Assembly: GCF_000813725.1 (NCBI RefSeq)
Contig: NZ_JWLD01000029.1
Coordinates: 1-32,376 of the forward strand
Length of the DNA: 32,376 nucleotides
Source: Leisingera sp. ANG-Vp
Lineage (GTDB): Bacteria; Pseudomonadota; Alphaproteobacteria; Rhodobacterales; Rhodobacteraceae
Direction: 5' to 3'
Every line of letters starts with the position of its first letter. Position 1 is the stretch's first letter. Positions 8,388 through 16,108 of this stretch are shown here, piece after piece. The notes below the pieces were generated by a model, which was given only the letters and a program-made list of their open reading frames with translations, had not been told where the DNA came from and made no database searches. A program made the position numbers and the translations under genes.

Positions 8388-9620
8388 CTAAATGCAGTCA
8401 TCAGGAGTATTCTTCACGGCTCCATCTGGACCTGCCAGGAAGATCAGTATCTCCTTGTAGCGGATCCGGGTGTCCTCGTGCTGCTGATAGAAGCGGAACA
8501 GCTCTTTGAGCGGGGCAGAGAAATCCTTGTGCGCCGCGAGCACCGCGATCAGGGCGCCCAGGGTGATGCGCTCCTCCAGCACAAAGTATCCGCCTAGGGA
8601 ATAGAACAGGAACGGTGTCAGCGCTGTCAGGAAATTGTTCAGGGCCTTGGCAAAGAATTTCACCCGGTGGATGCGGCGGCGGATTGCTTCCAGCTGCCGC
8701 AGCGCCGCTGCGGTCGCTAATACCTCGCCCGGATAGTCCAGCTCCGGGTTCAGCTGCCCTGCCAGGCTGCGGGCAAGGCGGCGCATCTCCTGAATGCGCT
8801 CCCGGCTCAGCCGGTTCACGATCCGCTGCAGATAGGGCAGCAGAAAGAGCTGCAGCGGCAGAATGGTCAGTGCAGCCGCGCCCAGGATCGGGTCCTGGAT
8901 GAACATGAACAGCAGTATCGTCAGCAGCGTCCCGCCCTGGGTCACCGGCAACGCCGCCAGATCTGCTGCGAAGCCGCCGATCGGTTCGGCTTCCTGACCC
9001 GGAATCTGCACAAGCTCGCTTTTGCGGGTGCGGCCGGTTTGTTTGCGCCAATGGCGGTAGATGTGCAGCCGCAGGCGCCTGAGACAGCGTTCGGCGAGCC
9101 GCCCTTTCAGCACATTCAGCAGATATTTCCCGGCGCCGTTCAGCGTGATCGCCAGCAGGAAAACACCGCTTAGAACTGCCAGATGCTGCGCGGCGCTGAG
9201 GTCGTAGCCCAGCAGGTTCAGCGGAGCGTGCGATTTGCTCAGGACGTTGTTCACGATCTGCTTGGGCAGTTCCAGCGAGAGATACAGCACCGGCAGCAAT
9301 GAAAGGCTCAGCACCAGCAGGGGAAACTGCTGGCGGCGGGTGGTCCGCACAATGTGGGCAAGCAGATTGCGGTCAAGCCCCGCAACGGACCCGCTCGCAG
9401 GGAGGGCTTGGCTGGCGCTGGGAGGCCGCCGCCGCAGGCGGAACGCCCGGATCAGCAGGTACCCGGCGAAAACCGCTAGCAGCGCAGGCGCCAGCAGTAA
9501 GACCAGATGCATCGCCGGATGCACCCATTCCGGCGAGGTTTCATCATAGCTGAAGCCCAGCCGCTTGGCGGCCTCATGGGCAAAGGAATGGTAGTGCGGA
9601 AGCGGGTGCTCGGCCGTCAT
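8388..9620 (-). CDS. ABC-exporter-type transmembrane domain protein lacking an ATPase domain
   Basis: This 410-residue polytopic membrane protein resembles the type I ABC exporter membrane domain. Hydrophobic spans lie near residues 40-60, 110-130, 155-180, 240-275 and 340-375, with long amphipathic coupling regions between. It stops at the point where a fused nucleotide-binding domain would begin (RYKEILIFL then a short tail), and no Walker A, LSGGQ or Walker B motif follows in any nearby frame. I chose the ATG at 9620 because a strong minus-strand terminator at 9645-9676 lies inside the longer frame that runs up to 9713. The N terminus has a His-rich start (HPLPHYHSFAH). It follows the cupredoxin gene of the copper locus, but behind the terminator, so it may have its own weak promoter or depend on read-through. 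The partner ATPase is not in the window. Function unknown. Confidence 0.8.
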   Translation of the reverse strand: MTAEHPLPHYHSFAHEAAKRLGFSYDETSPEWVHPAMHLVLLLAPALLAVFAGYLLIRAFRLRRRPPSASQALPASGSVAGLDRNLLAHIVRTTRRQQFPLLVLSLSLLPVLYLSLELPKQIVNNVLSKSHAPLNLLGYDLSAAQHLAVLSGVFLLAITLNGAGKYLLNVLKGRLAERCLRRLRLHIYRHWRKQTGRTRKSELVQIPGQEAEPIGGFAADLAALPVTQGGTLLTILLFMFIQDPILGAAALTILPLQLFLLPYLQRIVNRLSRERIQEMRRLARSLAGQLNPELDYPGEVLATAAALRQLEAIRRRIHRVKFFAKALNNFLTALTPFLFYSLGGYFVLEERITLGALIAVLAAHKDFSAPLKELFRFYQQHEDTRIRYKEILIFLAGPDGAVKNTPDDCI

Positions 9621-9644
9621 TGAAACCGGAATTCTGAAAGGAAG

Positions 9645-9676
9645 AAAAACGCGGCGGCCCATTGAGAGCCGCCGCG
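9645..9676 (-). terminator. Rho-independent terminator after the cupredoxin gene
   Basis: Read on the minus strand, a perfect 9-bp GC stem (CGCGGCGGC / GCCGCCGCG, nine-base loop) is followed by TTTTTCTTCC. It lies 46 bases after the cupredoxin stop and before the ABC-type membrane gene, so it should end most copper-operon transcripts. Confidence 0.85.
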
Positions 9677-9721
9677 CTGCGGTACCGCTGCCTGAGGGGC
9701 GTGGCAGCGGCACTCAGCAGA

Positions 9722-10216
9722 TCATTGAACCGCAACCTGGCCGAACATGCCGGATTCGTAGTGCCCCGGGATCAGGCAGGCGAATTCGAATGTGCCGCTA
9801 TTGCTGAAGGTCCAGATGATTTCGCCGCGCTTGCCGGGCGCCAAAGTGACCGCGTTCGGCGTGTTGTGCTGCTCCATGCCTCCGGCCATGGCCTCCTTGT
9901 GCATGGCGTTGCGTTCGGGCGTGTCCAGAACAAACTCGTGATCCAGCTCGCCCTTGTTCACCACCAGGAAGCGAATGGTTTCGCCCTGTTTGAACTGCAT
10001 GGCGGAAGGGGTGAAAATCATCTCCCCGTCGTCAGTTTCCTTCATAATCACTTTCACTGAGCGGCTGGCCTTGCTGCGGGTGCCGGGCATGCCAGCTGCC
10101 ATCTGTTCGCTGTGGCTGTCATGGGCGCCATGGCCGTTGCCGTGGTCCGAAACACCAGCCAGAACAGGTGCGCCGGCCTGGGCGGCCAGCGCCGCGAATA
10201 TGAAAAGCTTCTTCAT
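9722..10216 (-). CDS. Periplasmic cupredoxin-like copper protein
   Basis: This 164-residue exported protein has a Sec signal peptide (residues about 1-20, MKKLFIFAAL...), then a His/Met-rich linker (DHGNGHGAHDSHSEQM) and one cupredoxin domain (about 52-164). The expected type 1 copper ligands are visible: H93 in ELDHEF, then C147, H152 and M157 in CLIPGHYESGM. Related cupredoxins often sit beside copA and copB and are thought to bind or carry copper in the periplasm. I chose the ATG at 10216 because GGAG lies seven bases upstream and the signal peptide then starts with MKK; an ATG four codons earlier overlaps that ribosome binding site. It lies 103 bp downstream of copB and ends before the terminator. 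Confidence 0.9.
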   Translation of the reverse strand: MKKLFIFAALAAQAGAPVLAGVSDHGNGHGAHDSHSEQMAAGMPGTRSKASRSVKVIMKETDDGEMIFTPSAMQFKQGETIRFLVVNKGELDHEFVLDTPERNAMHKEAMAGGMEQHNTPNAVTLAPGKRGEIIWTFSNSGTFEFACLIPGHYESGMFGQVAVQ

Positions 10217-10319
10217 TGGTATCTCCATGATTTCGAGAGGGAAATTGCCCTTCAGCCACCGAAACCGTGGCGGGAAGGGGTTGAGCCAGGCCAGGCTGCC
10301 CCGGCCGGGTTTGGTAGCT

Positions 10320-11027
10320 TCAGAACATCAGACGCGTCCCTATGACGACTGAGAACACGCCGTTCTCTTCACCGCTGGCACGCAGCAGATCGGCTGTGCC
10401 GCCAAAGGATTCCTCGTAGTTGACGCCGATGTAGGGAGAGACCGCCCGGTCGATCAGGTCATAGCTGAGCCGCAGCCCGGCCTCGATCGTGGCGCCGCCA
10501 GATGCTTGATCGTAGACAAGGTCATCCTGCAGCGGCACCGTCAGTTCCAGGCTCGGGACCAGGATCAGGCGGTTGGTCAGCAGCGCCTCATACTCGCCTT
10601 CAAAGCGGAAGAACGAATGGTCCGACAGGTACAGATCAGCGTCGATCTCGAACCATTGCGGCGCCAGTCCTTTGAGGCCCAGCACCGCGTTGTAGCGGTC
10701 CGGCAGACCGTCCGGCGTGCTGGCCTGCACTCCCACGACAGCGTCGAAAAAGGTGGAGACCGGGAACTGCAGCCGCAGCTGGTTTTCCAGGGCTTCGAAC
10801 CCGCCGGCTCCCTGTACCCGTTCGCCTTCGCTGCGCCAGACGAGTTTCAGCTCGTCGGTGCCGATCATGGTGTCGAAATCCCAGACAAAGGCGTCATCGC
10901 CGTCGCTTTGCCTGTATTCCAGCTGCTCGGCCTGAAAGCCGTAGATCAGCTGCTCTGCGCCGGCGGGGGCGGACCAGAGTGCCGCCGCACCGGCCGCGGC
11001 GAGGGCCGCGTTGCGTGTCTTGCTCAT
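10320..11027 (-). CDS. copB: Outer-membrane copper resistance protein CopB family
   Basis: This 235-residue protein has a Sec signal peptide (about 1-24, ending SAPAGAEQ) and a beta-barrel-like body typical of the CopB/PcoB family. It shows alternating hydrophobic strands, an FETMIG-like early motif (FDTMIGTDELKLVWRSEGE), LVPSLEL, a GLRLSYD strand, SPYIGVNYEESFGGTADLLR, and a C-terminal aromatic residue (RLMF) as in outer-membrane barrels. CopB works with CopA in copper sequestration or export at the outer membrane. Unlike some CopB proteins, it has no long Met/His-rich N-terminal stretch, so metal binding may be left to CopA and the cupredoxin. It starts 26 bp after copA and is almost certainly in the same transcript. 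Confidence 0.9.
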   Translation of the reverse strand: MSKTRNAALAAAGAAALWSAPAGAEQLIYGFQAEQLEYRQSDGDDAFVWDFDTMIGTDELKLVWRSEGERVQGAGGFEALENQLRLQFPVSTFFDAVVGVQASTPDGLPDRYNAVLGLKGLAPQWFEIDADLYLSDHSFFRFEGEYEALLTNRLILVPSLELTVPLQDDLVYDQASGGATIEAGLRLSYDLIDRAVSPYIGVNYEESFGGTADLLRASGEENGVFSVVIGTRLMF

Positions 11028-11053
11028 GTGTGTCTCTTTCTAGTCTGTCGCGG

Positions 11054-12886
11054 TCAGGCCGGGCCGCCTTCGATGATCACCTTGCGGAACATGCCCGCAT
11101 CAGCGTGGTAGGAGAGGTGGCAATGGAAGGCCCACTGGCCGGTCACATCGACTTCGGTCTCGGTATAGACGGTGGTGCCTGGCGCCACGCTGATGGTGTG
11201 CTTGATGGGATCGCGGCGGCCCTTGCCGGTGTCCAGGATCGACCACATGCCATGCAGGTGCATCGGATGCGCCATCATGGTTTCATTGACGAATTTGAAC
11301 CGGACCCGCTCGCCGTACTGCAGCCGCAGCGGCTCGGCCTCGGACAGTTTCTTGCCGTTGATCGACCAGATGTAGCGCTCCATGTTGCCGGTGAGGCGCA
11401 GCTCGATCTCGCGTGTCGCCGGACGGTCCCTATAAAGCGGCCTGCGGGCGCTCAGGTCGTCATAGGACAGGAACTTGCCGCCGTTGGCCGCACTGGGGGT
11501 CAGCCCGCTGCCCGCCGCGTAAAAACCCTCTTGCTCGCCCGCCATCGCCATCTGATGCCCGCCATGGTTCATCCCGGCCATTGTGCCGCCTTTGGATGCC
11601 TTGGCGCCGCCCATGCTGTGCTGGCTGTGGTCCATGCCGGCCATCACCTCGGCCTTGGCTGGCGCGGCCATATTGTGCTGGCTGTGATCCATTCCTGCCA
11701 TGGACGGGCTGTCAGAGGCGGCCTGCATCTGGTGCTGGCTGTGATCGGTGCCCGGCATCATCATCACGCTGTCGGACATGCCGGTGTCGCTACGCATCAC
11801 ATGGCCTTCCATGCCCATGTGGCCCATCATGCCGGACATATCGGCCATCGTCAGCCGCGGCTTGGGCCGCATTACGGGAACCGGCCCGGCCAGGCCTTCG
11901 CGCGGTGCCAGGGTGCCGCGCACCATCGCGGTGCGGCCCATGGATTCCGCCACAATGCTGTAGGCGCGGTTTTCGCGGGGCTGCACGATCACGTCATAGG
12001 TCTCAGCCACCGCAATGCGCAGCTCATCCACGGTGACCGGCTTCACGTCATTGCCGTCGGCCTGCACCACGGTCATCTTCAGCCCTGGGATCCGCAGGTC
12101 GAAATAGGCCATCGCGGACGAGTTGATCAGCCGCAGCCGAACCTTCTTGCCCGGCCTGAACAGGCCGGTCCAGTTCTGCGCCGTGCTTTGGCCGTTGATC
12201 ATCGGGGTGAAGCCTTGGACGTCTTCGATGTCGGTCGGCATCATCCGCATCCGGCCCCACATCTTGCGGTCTTCCAGTACCGCCTTCAGGCCCATGCTGC
12301 CGGAATCCTCGATCAGATCCTGCAGCGTGCGCTGCGAGCGGTTGTAGTAATCCGCCGACATCTTGAGATTGCGCATGATCCGCTTGCCGCGGTGCGGGTG
12401 GGTGTCGGTCAGCTGCACCACATAGTCGCGATCCGCCCGCACCGTTTCGCCGCGTTTCGGTTCGATGACGATGGCGCCATAGGCCCCGTCCGGCTCCTGA
12501 AAGCCGGAGTGGCTGTGGAACCAGTAGGTGCCGGCCTGCACGATCGGGAACTTGTAGGTAAAGGTTTCACCCGGCTTGATGCCGTCAAAGCTGATCTTCG
12601 GCACCCCGTCCTGGTCGAACGGCAGGATCAGCCCGTGCCAGTGAATTGAGGTGTCCTGGCGCAGATTGTTGGTCACATTCAGGGTGACTTTTTCGCCCTC
12701 CCGGAAGCGCAGGATGGTCGGGGTCTGGCTGTTGTTGTAGCCGACACCGGACTTGCGGAAGTCCCCGGCGTCGATGCGGATCTTGTCCACGGTGATGTCA
12801 TAGGTCCCGGCCTGGGCCGCGGCAGCCGCGGACAGGGCAAGGGCCGCGCCGGCAATGGCCGCGCGCAAAAATACGATGGGTGGCAT
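11054..12886 (-). CDS. copA: Copper-resistance multicopper oxidase CopA (PcoA type)
   Basis: This 610-residue periplasmic multicopper oxidase probably oxidises Cu(I) and binds copper. Visible ligands: HWHG (82-85), HSH (124-126), HPMHLHG (540-546) and the type 1 site HCHLSYHADAGMF (588-600, Cys589). Residues about 347-448 form a Met/His-rich insert with four DHSQH/NHGGH-type repeats (near 381, 400, 419 and 440), as in CopA copper-binding loops. The ATG at 12886 has AAGGAC upstream; an earlier in-frame start at 12928 lacks a signal-peptide-like N terminus. The signal peptide has a single arginine followed by a long Ala-rich core, so it looks Sec-type, whereas many CopA proteins carry a twin-arginine signal. 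It is followed by copB and the cupredoxin on the same strand. Confidence 0.95.
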   Translation of the reverse strand: MPPIVFLRAAIAGAALALSAAAAAQAGTYDITVDKIRIDAGDFRKSGVGYNNSQTPTILRFREGEKVTLNVTNNLRQDTSIHWHGLILPFDQDGVPKISFDGIKPGETFTYKFPIVQAGTYWFHSHSGFQEPDGAYGAIVIEPKRGETVRADRDYVVQLTDTHPHRGKRIMRNLKMSADYYNRSQRTLQDLIEDSGSMGLKAVLEDRKMWGRMRMMPTDIEDVQGFTPMINGQSTAQNWTGLFRPGKKVRLRLINSSAMAYFDLRIPGLKMTVVQADGNDVKPVTVDELRIAVAETYDVIVQPRENRAYSIVAESMGRTAMVRGTLAPREGLAGPVPVMRPKPRLTMADMSGMMGHMGMEGHVMRSDTGMSDSVMMMPGTDHSQHQMQAASDSPSMAGMDHSQHNMAAPAKAEVMAGMDHSQHSMGGAKASKGGTMAGMNHGGHQMAMAGEQEGFYAAGSGLTPSAANGGKFLSYDDLSARRPLYRDRPATREIELRLTGNMERYIWSINGKKLSEAEPLRLQYGERVRFKFVNETMMAHPMHLHGMWSILDTGKGRRDPIKHTISVAPGTTVYTETEVDVTGQWAFHCHLSYHADAGMFRKVIIEGGPA

Positions 12887-13052
12887 CGTCAGTCCTTGTA
12901 TTGATTGGGAGTTCGTCTGGGGATCCACTGCAGGCAGCCGCGGGCGCTGCGCTCAGTCAGGTGCTGAGACACGAATTCAGTGCGCGCGAGGTTTGCCGGT
13001 TTGCACCTCAGGCTGATGGCGGCCCGGCAGCAGTGGTTTCAGTCTTGGAATT

Positions 13053-13376
13053 CTACGCTTTGGGAGGCGGAAGATGCGCCTCGGGCGCTGCCGATGACAG
13101 ACCGGCGCCGTTTATTAGAACGGTCAGTTTGCCTGTGTTTTCGGCAATGGAAGGCTGCTGCCACGGCTGGAGCGCAACAGGCACCTCGCAGGCCGCCGCC
13201 TTGTGGCAGGGGCCGGGGCTGGCGTGGCTGTGACCGTCTGCCTTTTCATGCTGGGCGACGGCTGCAGCCGCAGACTGACCTTCTGTCTCCGCGGTCAAGG
13301 GGGCAAGAAGCGCGGACATCGCCAGCATCAGTGCCAGCGCCAAAGCTGTCCACAGTTTCGCCGCCCTTTGGCGCAT
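13053..13376 (-). CDS. Small exported His/Cys protein at the head of the copper locus
   Basis: This 107-residue protein has a clear signal peptide (about 1-30, basic MRQRAAKLW then a hydrophobic core) and a short region with clustered possible metal ligands: HEKADGHSHASPGPCHKAAAC (about 43-63). A good ribosome binding site (AAGGGA) lies about nine bases before the ATG. Small secreted proteins of this look (DUF2946/CopL-like) are often found upstream of copA, and a periplasmic copper-binding or regulatory role is plausible. The assignment rests on signal peptide, ligand cluster and position; no strong family signature is visible. The 166 bases between it and copA hold no other gene. Confidence 0.65.
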   Translation of the reverse strand: MRQRAAKLWTALALALMLAMSALLAPLTAETEGQSAAAAVAQHEKADGHSHASPGPCHKAAACEVPVALQPWQQPSIAENTGKLTVLINGAGLSSAAPEAHLPPPKA

Positions 13377-13406
13377 CCGGAATCCCTTCTCTTTGCTTAC
13401 CCCGTT

Positions 13407-13435
13407 TAGCTAGCCGTCGCAGGGGCGCAACTCAA
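13407..13435 (-). promoter_or_regulatory. Candidate promoter of the copper locus with an imperfect dyad
   Basis: On the minus strand, TTGAGT (13430-13435) and TAGCTA (13407-13412) are separated by 17 bp. An imperfect inverted repeat, GTCGC/GCAAC, spans 13416-13431 within the spacer. A dyad placed between the hexamers would fit a MerR/CueR-like copper activator, but the -10 match is poor and no such regulator is in the window. Tentative. Confidence 0.25.
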
Positions 13436-13655
13436 GGATACGTTTTGATACATTGAACTGCAGCTGCTCAACAGGCAGCCTGTCTGTCGGGCCTTGCAAC
13501 GACGAGCCGCTAGATGTTCGCAGCGAATGTCCGGAACAATGGGTTGCAACGCAGCATGGCGTTGAGTTGAAGAATGGCAGGTGTGGACCTTTGGGACAGG
13601 ACCGATTGATTTCGTTTGATCATCATAATTCACCGGTTGAAAATCGAGCGGTGGC

Positions 13656-13981
13656 CTGTCTGATCTCTTTAGCCTGAGCGACGCGCAGATGGCGCGACTG
13701 GAGCTTTACTTCCCAAACTCTCTTGGCAACTTGGGGTCGATGGCCGCCGCGTCCTAAGCGGCATTTTCTTCATCATCCGCAATGGCTTGCGCCGGCGGAG
13801 TGTGCCGAAGGAATGCCGTCCGCACAAGAGTTTGCATAGCCGTTGGAAGCGATGGAGCGATAAGGGGAACTTCGCCCAGATGGTGGCAGGACTTGCGGCC
13901 CGCGTCATTTGCTGGCTTTGGAACCCAATTTTGCCAGAGCCTGGAAGACTGCCTCGAAGTCAACTCGGCTGCAGGATATAG
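13656..13981 (+). pseudogene. Degenerate IS5-family transposase remnant (frameshifted, internally deleted)
   Basis: Two frames carry recognisable pieces of an IS5/IS427-type transposase N terminus. Bases 13656-13735 give LSDLFSLSDAQMARLELYFP, matching the conserved start. From 13736 the match continues one frame over as VDGRRVLSGIFFIIRNGLR, then PHKSLHSRWKRWSDKGNFAQ and MVAGLAA. After that, where a full transposase would continue with its DDE core, the frame jumps to RVICWL, which resembles the C-terminal tail of the same family, and stops at 13981. The DDE catalytic region is missing and no clear terminal inverted repeats were seen. The element is dead. Bases 13377-13655 hold no gene I can support. 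Confidence 0.75.
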
Positions 13982-14015
13982 TTTGACTTATCCAAGACCG
14001 GGAAAGGGAAGATAA

Positions 14016-14588
14016 ATGTACCGAATCCGCTTGTTTGCCATACGCCATTCAAGAGCCTTTGAGTGGATATACCAGCGGGTCGAGCAGGTTATGGTCGCTT
14101 TGGATCCGGTCTTCGGGAAAATCGGATACGACAGGATAGAACGCCCGGTCGCATTCACCGAGAGATGCATCAAGACTGTTCTGTTTGATTGCAAAATGTG
14201 CGGTCAGTGTGTGCTGTCTTCGACGGGTATGTCCTGCCCGATGAATTGCCCCAAACAACTTCGAAATGGCCCCTGCGGCGGCGTCAGGCCAGGGGGCTAC
14301 TGCGAGGTGAAACCGGAGATGAAATGTGTCTGGGCGCTGGCATGGGACGGGGCCTCGAGGATGAAAAACGGAGCCCAGATCGAAACCGTGCTGCCGCCGG
14401 TGGAGCGCAATTTGGAAGGGTCATCCTCGTGGCTGCGGGTCAGCCGCGAAAAGGCTGCGAGGCTGCGCGAAGCAAAAGAAAAAGGCCGGGCGGCGGTAGC
14501 GGAGGCCTTTGCGGATGCGCGGGCTAAGGAGCCCGCTTCGGCACCGCTGGCCGAAGAGCCTGCCCGCGCCTGCGGAGGGAATAAATGA
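14016..14588 (+). CDS. MetV-like iron-sulfur protein (methylenetetrahydrofolate reductase C-terminal domain family)
   Basis: This 190-residue cytoplasmic protein has a dense cysteine domain. After C51, the motif C59-x2-C62-x2-C65-x8-C74-x3-C78 is followed by C87 (NGPCGG), C96 (GGYCEV) and C104 (KCVW). This is the zinc/iron-sulfur domain that partners MetF in the MetFV-type reductases of acetogens and some proteobacteria, where MetV probably feeds or takes electrons from the MetF flavin. The C terminus from about 145 is charged and low in complexity (Lys/Glu/Ala rich). A good ribosome binding site (AAAGGGAAG) precedes the ATG. The stop overlaps the metF start, so the two are coupled. Whether the pair reduces methylene-THF or oxidises methyl-THF from demethylation cannot be told here, but the nearby demethylase-like genes favour a catabolic role. 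Confidence 0.85.
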   Translation: MYRIRLFAIRHSRAFEWIYQRVEQVMVALDPVFGKIGYDRIERPVAFTERCIKTVLFDCKMCGQCVLSSTGMSCPMNCPKQLRNGPCGGVRPGGYCEVKPEMKCVWALAWDGASRMKNGAQIETVLPPVERNLEGSSSWLRVSREKAARLREAKEKGRAAVAEAFADARAKEPASAPLAEEPARACGGNK

Positions 14589-15556
14589 TGGAGCATATGC
14601 TGCCCAGTTCGTATGCGCCGCCGCCGGAAGGGCACGTATCGCACAGCAGGCTTGAAAAGGTTCTGCGCTCCGGCCGGTTTGCGATCACAGCGGAACTGAA
14701 CCCCCCGGACAGCGCTGATCCGTCGGATGTCTACGACGCAGCCCGCCCGCTGGCAGAGGTGGCCGATGCAATAAATGCCACCGATGCTTCCGGGGCGAAC
14801 TGCCATATGTCGTCGATTGGCATCAGCGCGCTGCTGACCCGCGCGGGTTACTCGCCGGTCTATCAGATTTCCTGCCGCGACCGGAACCGGATTGCGATCC
14901 AGGGCGATGTTCTGGGGGCGGCTGCAATGGGGGTTAGCAACGTCCTGTGCTTGACGGGGGATGGCGTGGGGGTTGGCGATCAGCCGGGCGCCAAGCCGGT
15001 TTTTGATTTTGACTCGCTGTCCCTGCTCAGGACGATCAAGACAATGCGGGACAGCGGCACTTTTCTGTCCGGCCGGAAGATCACAAACCCGCCCCGCTTG
15101 TTCCTGGGTGCCGCAGAAAACCCCTGTATTCCGCCTTATGAGTGGCGGCCCGAAAGGTTGGCCAAAAAAGTGGCGGCAGGTGCTGAATTTATTCAGACAA
15201 ACTACATTTTTGATATTCCGCTCTTTGAGAATTTTATGTCGCGGGTGCGCGAAATGGGATTGGACAAAAAGGTCTTCATTCTGGCTGGCGTCGGGCCATT
15301 GGCCTCGGCCCGCGCAGCACGGTGGATGCGCTCGAATGTACCGGGCATTCATGTCCCGGATGCCCTGATAGACCGTATGGAAAAGTCCTCCAGCCCTGGC
15401 GAAGAAGGCAAGAGAATCTGTGTCGAGCTCATACAGCAGATCCGCGAGATAAACGGTGTTTCCGGTATTCATGTTATGGCCTACAGGAAGGAGCACCAAG
15501 TTTCTGAAATAATAAATGAATCCGGTGTTCTGTCTTCCCGTTCCGAACTGGCATGA
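14585..15556 (+). CDS. metF: Methylenetetrahydrofolate reductase (MetF family)
   Basis: This 323-residue flavin-dependent TIM-barrel enzyme interconverts 5,10-methylene-THF and 5-methyl-THF in the cytoplasm. Family marks: the catalytic-type glutamate E37 in TAELNPP, a conserved NATDASGANCHMSS stretch (64-77), CRDRNR (97-102), LTGD with D126, and GAAENPC with later GAEFIQTN. The length suits the short bacterial form, which lacks the regulatory domain of eukaryotic enzymes. Two adjacent ATG codons (14585 and 14588) could both serve; the first overlaps the metV stop as ATGA. The MetV partner suggests electron donors other than plain NADH. No terminator is visible downstream. A TctA-like remnant faces it on the other strand. 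Confidence 0.92.
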   Translation: MMEHMLPSSYAPPPEGHVSHSRLEKVLRSGRFAITAELNPPDSADPSDVYDAARPLAEVADAINATDASGANCHMSSIGISALLTRAGYSPVYQISCRDRNRIAIQGDVLGAAAMGVSNVLCLTGDGVGVGDQPGAKPVFDFDSLSLLRTIKTMRDSGTFLSGRKITNPPRLFLGAAENPCIPPYEWRPERLAKKVAAGAEFIQTNYIFDIPLFENFMSRVREMGLDKKVFILAGVGPLASARAARWMRSNVPGIHVPDALIDRMEKSSSPGEEGKRICVELIQQIREINGVSGIHVMAYRKEHQVSEIINESGVLSSRSELA

Positions 15557-15699
15557 TGAGTTCTTGTATGCTTGCAGGACCGGATGGGTTCGTTTGGGAC
15601 GTTTTATGCAGCTTGAATGTGGAAGTGAGATCCAATGGATTTGACATGGGTCTCATGAGGCAGAGGCCGGGCTGCGCACGGCACGCTTGAAGCTGGCCA

Positions 15700-15975
15700 T
15701 CACGGCCGTTCGCCGGCAGCGGCCATGATCAGTCCCAGCAGCGCCGTAAAGAACGCCTTGCCAACCTGGCCCGAGCCAGAAAAAGCTGCAATGGCCGAAG
15801 GCTCTGCCGCCATCGGAGCGAGGTGCCTGGTCATGCGAAACAGCAACGCAACAGCCGGTGCAAAGACCATAAGAACGATGGCGCCGATGGTGCTGCCCGA
15901 GAAGGGCGCAATAGCTGCAACTGTCCGCGCCTTGCTTGATCTGCACTTTTGGGGGGTCGCCATTTTAGAGGTCAA
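15700..15975 (-). pseudogene. Fragment of a TctA-type tricarboxylate transporter membrane protein
   Basis: The minus-strand frame encodes about 90 residues resembling an internal stretch of TctA, the large membrane subunit of tripartite tricarboxylate transporters. It contains KARTVAAIAPFSGSTIGAI, then VLMVFAPAVALLF and KAFFTALLGLIMAAAGERP. These follow TctA order (the AAIGSF-AGT-IGAI-like helix, then LLGLxxAxxG). A complete TctA has about 500 residues with further helices on both sides, and none of that is found here. No TctB or TctC is nearby. The rest of the 15557-16108 gap holds no other gene that I can see. The identification is by motif memory only. Confidence 0.5.
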
Positions 15976-16108
15976 TGTCGGAAGCAGTGAATTCTAACCA
16001 GATCAACCCAAGTAGCATTCCTCCGGCAACCCACCTGATCAGGCAGTATAGCGGCTTGGCTGAGCCGGCCAAAGGCGGTCTTCGAACTGCTGATACAACC
16101 GAAGGAAC

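Noticed and set aside
9621-9713. N-terminal extension of the ABC-type membrane protein
   Set aside because: The extension would run through a strong rho-independent terminator. The ATG at 9620 is the better start.
10979-12649. Long plus-strand open frame (556 codons) opposite copA
   Set aside because: It is His/Arg/Ala-rich shadow sequence from the GC-rich antisense of a gene with clear multicopper-oxidase motifs. It has no domain of its own.
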